Positions 1-4,671 of a DNA stretch of 5,608 bases are shown here, one piece after another. Numbering within the stretch: the first letter of the stretch is position 1; every line of letters begins with the position of its first letter. The notes under the pieces are model-generated. The model had not been told where the DNA came from. It made no database searches and saw only the letters and a list, made by a program, of their open reading frames with translations. The DNA is taken from NCBI GenBank assembly GCA_017996595.1, contig JAGOGT010000092.1, positions 1 through 5,608 of the forward strand. Direction: 5' to 3'. Both the position numbers and the translations under genes were made by a program. This DNA comes from Candidatus Cloacimonadota bacterium (GTDB taxonomy: Bacteria; Cloacimonadota; Cloacimonadia; Cloacimonadales; Cloacimonadaceae).

Positions 1-1771
1 CCTTTGCCTTAGCCAGTTCCGGCATCATCTGCAGAATTTCCTCCTCATTGATCAGGCCGATATTCACATACCAGATACCCCCCGTATAGCGGGCAGTCTT
101 TTCGGGACGGCTGTAGCTAAGTTCGCTCTGATATGGCCCGAATTTAACCTCTTTCGTGATGGTGTTTCCATCCGGGGTTCTAAAGCCGAAAACCGCCATG
201 GAATCGGGATACGCCATCATCGCCGAAATGAATAAATAGCTGTCGGTACCCTGCGTTGTGGCTTTGGTGAAGTACTTGCGCTGGCTTTTCATGAATCTCG
301 TAAAAGGAAGGCCATCTATCGTTCCAACTTCTAAACCCAAAGGAAGATGCAGCGAATCATCCACCACCCCGGTAACGATCCAGCGGCCTTCCACCTTGTC
401 CACCTTAAAGCCAGGAATCAGGTAATGCTCATCTCTGCCAGATAGCGAGGCATGGCCGTCAAGAGTTTTGGAAATAAGCTCGCGCAGCGTGGCTTTGAAG
501 GCAGTGAAATCTGGCTCCGTCAATATCTTTTCAATGGTTTTTGGCAGCTCTCTTTCCCAATCCACCTTGGTGTATTGCCAATAAGGATAGAAAAAGCAGA
601 GATGATTCCAATAGGTAGTAAGCCCGGAAAGGTGGTTATAAATACTCACTTTATCGGCCAGATCGATAGGCTGCAGCTTTTCTTGCAGCCAGCGCAGTTT
701 CAGGGTATCGGCTCGAGGATAGGTGTGCTCATTATTTGCATACAGAGCCAGGGGAAAACGGCAGGACAGGCCTTTTATAAGAGGTTCATCCACCAGCTCG
801 CCAAGCTGTGATTCCTCCTCAAAGATCTTGTTAAGGTAGCCGGTGGTGAAGCTGGCATCCGGCGCAGCCTTGCGAATCGCCAGCACCTTCTTGGCATTTA
901 GTGCTTCCACCACCTGGTCGGTATTGGCCGTAACATAATTGCTCATTCTCATACAATTGGTATTCAGATGTTTAGGTGGAGTTCCCGGCATGGAATCGCT
1001 GAAATCATTATCGTAAATGGTTTGCCAGGCACCATCTACCATTACTTCGCACTTCAGAGAATCCAGAAAGATGGTCTCAAAATCAGTGAAGTAAAGGGAG
1101 CAATCGAGATCCTGGACTTGCAATCCTTCCAGAAGGTAAGTACGACGCTTCCATCCGCTCACCTCCAGGGAATCATTAACGGCCTGAGGCCCATAGTACA
1201 CGCCATAATAAACCTTCAGGGAATCTGATGAGGGTTTCATCAACGAAAAAGAAATTCTGGCCTTGGAAAAGGAACTTTCCAGACAGGGGAGTACCAGGTT
1301 CATGATCGCCTCAGTGTTTGGCTGCTCTTTATTTACAGGTATCTTAAAGGGACGTCGGGCGCGGATCGATTGATAAACTGAATTTGGGCTTAGCTTCAGC
1401 CCCCGGTATTGCCAGAACGTGGTGCTGTAAGCAGTGGGATTTTCCGGAATGAGCTTGGCCAGATCATAAGCCTTATCCTTTTTCCCGGTATAAAGCTGCA
1501 AAGTAGGTACCACCGGGGTAAAAAGCTCCAGCATGATGGTGCGCAGCTCTTCATTATTTTGGGCATTGATCACCTTTTCGGCACCATAAGCTTGAAACTT
1601 CGCCCAAGGAAAGTCTGCAGCTTCGTCAGCCGGATAAAAATGCTTCACATAACCGCAGAGCTTGGTGAAGGCGGTGAGATTTTGCACTTGCCGCGATAAA
1701 CTGACTTCTCCGGCTACGGCCAGGCCCTGTAGCAAGATAAACACGATGAGGATGACAAACGTTTTTCTCAT
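1..1771 (-). CDS. Secreted S41-family peptidase-like protein (3' end outside window)
   Basis: Reading the minus strand from the ATG at 1771 gives 590 uninterrupted codons that run off the left edge. Residues 1-20 are a signal peptide: MRK, a hydrophobic core, then AVA before G21, so the protein should be exported to the periplasm or beyond. Residues about 31-90 (LTAFTKLCGYVKHFYPADEA) match the N-terminal helical module of large S41 (C-terminal-processing/tricorn-like) peptidases. A probable beta-sandwich region lies at about 150-260. The module recurs at about 378-440 (TTYWNHLCFFYPYWQYTKVD, ending in DGH at 438-440). A PDZ-like segment follows at about 452-545 (LGLEVGTIDGLPF). The last residues, GGIWYVNIGLINEEEI (564-579), resemble the entry strand of the S41 catalytic core. 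The catalytic serine and lysine normally lie downstream of this and are outside the window, so activity cannot be judged. The start is supported by AGGAAG five bases upstream. Family assignment is by recognition of motifs; substrate is unknown. Confidence 0.82.
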   Translation of the reverse strand, partial: MRKTFVILIVFILLQGLAVAGEVSLSRQVQNLTAFTKLCGYVKHFYPADEAADFPWAKFQAYGAEKVINAQNNEELRTIMLELFTPVVPTLQLYTGKKDKAYDLAKLIPENPTAYSTTFWQYRGLKLSPNSVYQSIRARRPFKIPVNKEQPNTEAIMNLVLPCLESSFSKARISFSLMKPSSDSLKVYYGVYYGPQAVNDSLEVSGWKRRTYLLEGLQVQDLDCSLYFTDFETIFLDSLKCEVMVDGAWQTIYDNDFSDSMPGTPPKHLNTNCMRMSNYVTANTDQVVEALNAKKVLAIRKAAPDASFTTGYLNKIFEEESQLGELVDEPLIKGLSCRFPLALYANNEHTYPRADTLKLRWLQEKLQPIDLADKVSIYNHLSGLTTYWNHLCFFYPYWQYTKVDWERELPKTIEKILTEPDFTAFKATLRELISKTLDGHASLSGRDEHYLIPGFKVDKVEGRWIVTGVVDDSLHLPLGLEVGTIDGLPFTRFMKSQRKYFTKATTQGTDSYLFISAMMAYPDSMAVFGFRTPDGNTITKEVKFGPYQSELSYSRPEKTARYTGGIWYVNIGLINEEEILQMMPELAKAK

Positions 1772-1776
1772 AATAT

Positions 1777-1782
1777 CTTCCT
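1777..1782 (-). promoter_or_regulatory. Shine-Dalgarno of the S41-like gene
   Basis: AGGAAG on the minus strand lies five bases (ATATT) before the ATG at 1771. It fixes the start of the peptidase gene and agrees with the signal peptide beginning exactly there. It sits directly behind the TAA stop of the upstream remnant, as in an operon junction. Confidence 0.7.
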
Positions 1783-1875
1783 TTAGTATATATTACCCTT
1801 AGCCAGAAGCTCACACCGGGCATCAGGCACTTCCTTGAGCTCCGATACATAAGCTCCCGGCTCCACATTGAGGTT
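1783..1875 (-). pseudogene. Putative C-terminal tail of a lost gene upstream of the peptidase
   Basis: On the minus strand, 30 open codons from 1875 end in TAA at 1783-1785, 11 bases before the peptidase start. The translation includes VEPGAYVSELKEVPDARC and ends ...LLAKGNIY. It reads like ordinary coding sequence: mixed charged and hydrophobic residues, with codons like those of the neighbouring gene. Immediately upstream in the same frame is TGA (1876-1878), with further in-frame stops beyond it, and no start codon precedes the stretch. The simplest reading is the surviving 3' end of a gene that was once co-transcribed with the peptidase and was then truncated. I do not recognise the family. 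It could instead be a chance open stretch, since 30 codons is short. A longer overlapping open frame on the same strand (up to 1919, running into the peptidase gene in another frame) looks less protein-like. Confidence 0.35.
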
Positions 1876-1998
1876 TCATGCCAATACGTTAGACCCCAAG
1901 CTGCGAAGCTATCAAACAAGTATCGTTAATATCAACTTAAGCGGATTCCAACTCATTACCAGCCGGTATTTATGCTATCAATATGGTTTTCCTTGATT

Positions 1999-2041
1999 CT
2001 GTGGATTTTTTGCCACAGTGGCTTCCTATTTATCATGCCAC
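1999..2041. repeat. Alternating inverted repeats (CTGTGG/CCACAG and GTGGC/GCCAC)
   Basis: CTGTGG (1999-2004) pairs with CCACAG (2013-2018) around an 8-base loop containing six T. GTGGC (2018-2022) pairs with GCCAC (2037-2041). The middle arms themselves form the odd-centred palindrome GCCAC-A-GTGGC (2012-2022). The arms could therefore fold in more than one way in RNA, or present a dyad to a DNA-binding protein. No T-run follows, so it is not a standard terminator. Function is unknown and the stems are short. Confidence 0.4.
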
Positions 2042-2192
2042 CCTTATATTTCCCAGAACCTTCCCTTGTCGCGATCCAGGTTGGTTATTGGATGGTTCTT
2101 GGATGGGAGTGAGAATGAAGAATGAAGTATGAAAGCTGCGCTAACTGGCATAAATAGTATGATTTACAAAGTACATTTTGCGATATACGATT

Positions 2193-2204
2193 AGCAATGG
2201 ACAC
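2193..2204 (+). repeat. Direct repeat AGCAATGGACAC, copy 1
   Basis: This 12-base sequence occurs again at 2666-2677. Just before it lies GATATACGAT (2182-2191), which matches GATTTACGAT (2648-2657) before copy 2 at nine of ten positions. The two copies bracket the DUF4143 relic and its two palindromes. They could be relics of a duplication or of an insertion and deletion event. Confidence 0.5.
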
Positions 2205-2245
2205 GGAGGTGGAGAGCCATCAGGAAAGAGATTATCTTATTACAA

Positions 2246-2273
2246 CCGTAATTTATCATAGGATATATTACGG
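2246..2273. repeat. Strong hairpin/palindrome upstream of the DUF4143 relic
   Basis: CCGTAAT (2246-2252) pairs perfectly with ATTACGG (2267-2273). Inside it TATC (2254-2257) pairs with GATA (2262-2265) around a four-base loop ATAG, with a single T-T mismatch between the two stems. That is 11 of 12 possible pairs in 28 bases. A T-run (2285-2289) starts only about 12 bases after the stem, so it is not a classic intrinsic terminator. It may be an operator, the end of a small repeat element, or an RNA hairpin. Confidence 0.5.
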
Positions 2274-2312
2274 ATGGTATATGCTTTTTCCTTGACATGA
2301 CTCCCCTAATAG

Positions 2313-2582
2313 ATTACCCTGTTGCTTGAAAACATGGTGTTTCTGAATCTGCTGCACAAACAGAACGCACTTAGCCAGATAAAATATTGGAAAAGCAAGA
2401 ATTATCAGGAGGTGGACTTCATCAGGATTGAAAATGCAAGTGTAACAGCCTATGAAGTGAAGCTTGGAAAAGACAGACAAAATAACTTCAATTCTTTCCG
2501 GAACCTCTATCCAGAGGCACGCTGCTATATGGTGCGTTATGATTACAAATACCTGGAGGATGAATTGCCGGGTTGGTTTTAG
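2313..2582 (+). pseudogene. C-terminal remnant of an AAA+/DUF4143 family ATPase
   Basis: The open frame starts just after an in-frame TAG (2310-2312) and ends with TAG at 2580. From a TTG at 2322 it encodes 86 residues. LLENMVFLNLL at the beginning matches the conserved (G)+LLEN+VFLEL segment near the end of DUF4143 ATPases. YWKSKNYQEVDFI followed by AYEVKLGK matches the (E)VDF...EVK core of the C-terminal nuclease-like fold (E30, D32, E45 and K47 counted from the TTG). The natural-looking end is LEDELPGWF. Family members are about 400 residues with an N-terminal P-loop AAA+ domain; all of that is absent and I found no trace of it in the other frames upstream. There is no good Shine-Dalgarno before the TTG. 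I read it as a truncated gene that is probably not functional. A small stand-alone protein is possible but less likely. Confidence 0.72.
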
Positions 2583-2639
2583 CTCCTAACCCGTACAAAT
2601 TCCTTGATCTGATGAGATCGTGATTTAGGAAAGGAGCTA
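2580..2639. repeat. Nested imperfect palindrome after the DUF4143 relic
   Basis: TAGCTCCT (2580-2587) is the exact reverse complement of AGGAGCTA (2632-2639). Alternatively TCCTAA (2584-2589) pairs with TTAGGA (2625-2630), extended by TAGC/GCTA across a bulge. At the centre GATCT (2606-2610) and AGATC (2615-2619) form a perfect hairpin around GATG. The outer arm begins on the stop codon of the relic. No T-run follows on either strand, so a standard terminator is unlikely. A transcript-end structure or the terminal part of a small repeat element are the alternatives. Confidence 0.45.
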
Positions 2640-2665
2640 CGTTGCAGGATTTACGATGTAACATA

Positions 2666-2677
2666 AGCAATGGACAC
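2666..2677 (+). repeat. Direct repeat AGCAATGGACAC, copy 2
   Basis: This is an exact copy of 2193-2204, lying about 100 bases upstream of the ABC operon. It is preceded by GATTTACGAT (2648-2657), a near-match to the sequence before copy 1. The gap between this block and the repeat is 8 bases here and 1 base in copy 1. Confidence 0.5.
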
Positions 2678-2718
2678 TATGTTCCCTTCTCCCTTTTCCC
2701 TATGCCACCACTTTTTCA

Positions 2719-2756
2719 TTGACACTTGCAGCATCTGACAGACAATGGCCTAAAAT
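2719..2756 (+). promoter_or_regulatory. Possible promoter of the ABC-YihY operon
   Basis: A perfect -35-like TTGACA lies at 2719-2724. With a 16-base spacer the -10 would be GACAAT (2741-2746). A better -10-like TAAAAT (2751-2756) is 26 bases away, which is too far for the same box. The location, just ahead of the first gene of the operon, suits a sigma-70 type promoter, but the pairing of boxes is not clean. Confidence 0.35.
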
Positions 2757-2774
2757 AGCAGAAATGAGTGCAAA

Positions 2775-3458
2775 ATGGACATTATCAGAACCGAAAACCT
2801 GGTGAAGGATTATTCGCTGGGAAAAGTGAAAGTGCGAGCCTTAAGTGGAATAACGCTGCAGATCAAGCAGGGTGAATTCGTGGCGATAATGGGGCCATCT
2901 GGTTCCGGAAAGAGCACCCTGATGCATATCATCGGCTGTTTGGATAGCCCCACACAGGGGCAGTACTATCTGGATGGCATTCTGGTGAGCGACATGCCCA
3001 AAAGCGCCCTGGCATCCGTACGCAATCAAAAGATCGGCTTTGTATTTCAATCCTTCAATCTGCTGCCACACCTTAATATCCTTAAAAATGTGGAATTACC
3101 CCTGATGTATGGTGGCATGAGCAGCCGTAAACGCACTCGCAGAGCCGGAGAAATTCTGGATGGAGTTGGCCTTAGCGACAGGCTGAAACACAAGCCTACT
3201 GAACTTTCCGGAGGACAACGGCAACGCGTGGCCATCGCACGGGCCATCGTGAATAATCCTTCCATTTTGCTGGCCGATGAGCCCACGGGGAATCTGGATT
3301 CTCAGGCCGGAGGGGACATTCTGCAAATCTTTGAAAAGCTGCATGCCGAAGGCAATACGGTGATTATCGTTACTCATGATCAGGCTGTGGCCAATAGGGC
3401 CGATCGGATCATAAAAATAATGGACGGTAAGGTTTTCGATGGCGATACCCTTAGCTGA
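2775..3458 (+). CDS. ABC transporter ATP-binding protein, MacB/LolD type
   Basis: The 227-residue product is a complete stand-alone nucleotide-binding subunit that hydrolyses ATP on the cytoplasmic face to power the membrane partner encoded next to it. Visible motifs in order are Walker [10 protein letters not shown] (40-48), Q-loop in [10 protein letters not shown] (Q92), signature LSGGQ (144-148), Walker B ILLADEP (164-170, E169), D-loop GNLD (172-175) and switch histidine H201 in VTHD. The spacing, the FNLLP after the Q-loop and the length are typical of the MacB/LolD/FtsE-like group rather than of nutrient importers. The ATG at 2775 is the only start in frame after a TAA at 2751, although its Shine-Dalgarno is weak. 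The 3' end overlaps the permease gene by 20 bases. Nothing appears degraded. The substrate cannot be read from an ATPase: lipoprotein, peptide, drug or signalling roles are all known in this group. Confidence 0.95.
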   Translation: MDIIRTENLVKDYSLGKVKVRALSGITLQIKQGEFVAIMGPSGSGKSTLMHIIGCLDSPTQGQYYLDGILVSDMPKSALASVRNQKIGFVFQSFNLLPHLNILKNVELPLMYGGMSSRKRTRRAGEILDGVGLSDRLKHKPTELSGGQRQRVAIARAIVNNPSILLADEPTGNLDSQAGGDILQIFEKLHAEGNTVIIVTHDQAVANRADRIIKIMDGKVFDGDTLS

Positions 3459-4671
3459 ATCTCTCCATATCGGCTTTACCGATATCCTGATGCGCAAGGT
3501 GCGCAGCGCGGTAACCGTGATCGGAATCGTGCTGGGCGTGATGTGCATCATGGTGGTGCTGGCCATCGTTAATGGCATGAATAACAGCACTATGGAGTGG
3601 ATGAAGCAACGGGGTGGGCTTAGCAAGATCGAAGTGCATCAGAATTGGAATTACGATTTTGGCAAGGGCGGCGAAGCCAGCTTTACGATCCGCGAAATCC
3701 GCTATCTGGACGGTCAAATCCCCGAGGCTAAGGCCGTAAATCCGCAAAGCCCGGATTATGAAGCCGTGCTGCGCTTTTCCGATACCCGCTATCATGCGCA
3801 GGTGATAGGTGTTTTGCCCGATCTGGTGCTGGCTGAGGATTGGTATCCCGGCCAGGGAAGATTCATCAAGCAGCTGGATGTGGACGAAACGGCCAATGTG
3901 ATCGTGCTGGGTTCTTCGGTAGCCTCAGAGCTATTCGGAAATCGCGATCCCCTGGGCAAAAAGGTGGTTTACGGCAGCCAGCAGATGACCGTGGTGGGAA
4001 TCATGAGCCGCAAATATATGAAGGCCCAAGGCGGAGGCGGATTTGGCGATAATGCCATGGAATATATGAATCGCCGCAGTTTTATTCCCCTCTCCACGAT
4101 GATGAGCAAGATCAAGCCCGGCTCCAAAATCAGCCAGGTGGATATCATCGCCAGCAATCCTGAAGCGGCAGTAACGCTGCGCAGCAAGGTGGAAAACATC
4201 GTGCTGAATCTGAAGGGCGGAAAACGCATCTTTTCCGTGGTCTCCGCTCAGGAACAGATGCAACAGATGAAACAAAGCTCCATGATTTTCAGCGCGATCT
4301 TCGTGCTGATCGGGATCATCTCTCTGCTGGTGGGGGGAATCGTGATCATGAATATCATGCTGGCCAGCATCAAAGAACGCACCCGGGAAATTGGAGTGCG
4401 CCTGGCAGTAGGAGCCCGGGGTAGAGATATCTTTTTGCAGTTTTTGGTGCAAACCGTGCTGATCACCGCTCTGGGAGGGATTTTGGGAATCCTTTTAGGC
4501 TATGCCATTTTGGGACAGGTGGGTAAGTATCTGGGGCTGAGCGTGATCGCCTCTCCGCAGATGATTATGGCTGCTTTGGCCGTATCCGTAGGCGTGGGCT
4601 TGATTTTCGGCATCTTTCCGGCAGTAAGAGCTTCCGGGCTGGATCCCGTGATCGCGCTAAGGGAGGAATAA
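3439..4671 (+). CDS. ABC transporter permease, MacB/FtsX family
   Basis: The 410-residue inner-membrane protein has the four-helix layout of MacB-type permeases: TM1 about 23-45, a large extracytoplasmic MacB_PCD-like domain about 46-280, TM2 about 282-308, TM3 about 335-360 and TM4 about 374-396. The cytoplasmic coupling segment ASIKERTREIGVRLAVGA (309-326) and the terminal PAVRASGLDPVIALR (394-408) are family hallmarks of the FtsX domain. The start ATG lies inside the end of the ATPase gene, in another frame, with TAAGG six bases before it, and the next in-frame ATG would remove part of the region leading into TM1. Proteins of this type do not usually carry substrate through the membrane; they transmit ATP-driven motion to the periplasmic domain. 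A run GGGGFG (198-203) sits in the periplasmic part. No adaptor (MacA-like) or outer-membrane channel gene is adjacent in this window, so substrate is open. Confidence 0.95.
   Translation: MAIPLAESLHIGFTDILMRKVRSAVTVIGIVLGVMCIMVVLAIVNGMNNSTMEWMKQRGGLSKIEVHQNWNYDFGKGGEASFTIREIRYLDGQIPEAKAVNPQSPDYEAVLRFSDTRYHAQVIGVLPDLVLAEDWYPGQGRFIKQLDVDETANVIVLGSSVASELFGNRDPLGKKVVYGSQQMTVVGIMSRKYMKAQGGGGFGDNAMEYMNRRSFIPLSTMMSKIKPGSKISQVDIIASNPEAAVTLRSKVENIVLNLKGGKRIFSVVSAQEQMQQMKQSSMIFSAIFVLIGIISLLVGGIVIMNIMLASIKERTREIGVRLAVGARGRDIFLQFLVQTVLITALGGILGILLGYAILGQVGKYLGLSVIASPQMIMAALAVSVGVGLIFGIFPAVRASGLDPVIALREE
4661..4668 (+). promoter_or_regulatory. Strong Shine-Dalgarno and TAATG coupling site for the YihY-family gene
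   Basis: GGGAGGAA lies within the last codons of the permease, with its GGAGG core four bases before the ATG at 4671. The permease stop TAA (4669-4671) and the ATG share one base. This arrangement usually gives translational coupling and ties expression of the third gene to the ABC pair. Confidence 0.75.

Larger units (their letters stand above)
1876..2312. other. Gene-poor spacer with small palindromes and short repeats
   Basis: No convincing gene is found on either strand here. The stretch is AT-rich and stop-rich. It holds alternating CTGTGG/CCACAG and GTGGC/GCCAC arms at 1999-2041, two copies of TTGGATGG with an 11-base period (2088-2095 and 2099-2106), three near-identical 7-mers (GAATGAA, GAATGAA, GTATGAA) at 2113-2133, one copy of a direct repeat (2193-2204), and a strong hairpin at 2246-2273. 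The minus-strand peptidase and the plus-strand operon diverge from this region, so promoters for both may lie in or near it. I could not pick a convincing promoter for the peptidase gene. Confidence 0.6.

Noticed and set aside
452..811. 119-codon open frame on the plus strand inside the peptidase gene
   Set aside because: It overlaps fully the well-supported minus-strand S41-like frame and shows no family features.
1626..1919. 97-codon open frame on the minus strand crossing the peptidase start
   Set aside because: It overlaps the signal peptide region in another frame, and its residues (many W, R, S) do not look like a protein family. The other frame, ending at 1783, looks more natural.
2005..2041. 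Intrinsic terminator at the 1999-2041 hairpins
   Set aside because: The T-run is in the loop rather than after the stem, and no gene ends nearby on either strand.
2197..2295. Small 32-codon open frame starting within direct repeat copy 1
   Set aside because: It has no Shine-Dalgarno, crosses the 2246-2273 hairpin, and its sequence is not recognised. It is too short to call a gene.
2292..2320. TTGACA (2292-2297) as a promoter for the DUF4143 relic
   Set aside because: The -10 position at 17-base spacing is TACCCT, a poor match, and the start of transcription would fall inside or after the proposed TTG start.
2268..2480. Minus-strand open frame opposite the DUF4143 relic
   Set aside because: The plus-strand frame carries clear DUF4143 conserved segments over the same bases, so this one is its shadow.
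3096..3626. Long open frame on the minus strand opposite the ATPase/permease junction
   Set aside because: It is antisense to two genes with complete family motifs, its composition (rich in H, I, S, P) is that of a shadow frame, and it has no recognisable domain.
3931..4452. 173-codon open frame on the minus strand opposite the permease
   Set aside because: It is very rich in histidine and aspartate from reversed ATG/ATC-type codons, with no domain or good ribosome binding site. It is a shadow of the permease.
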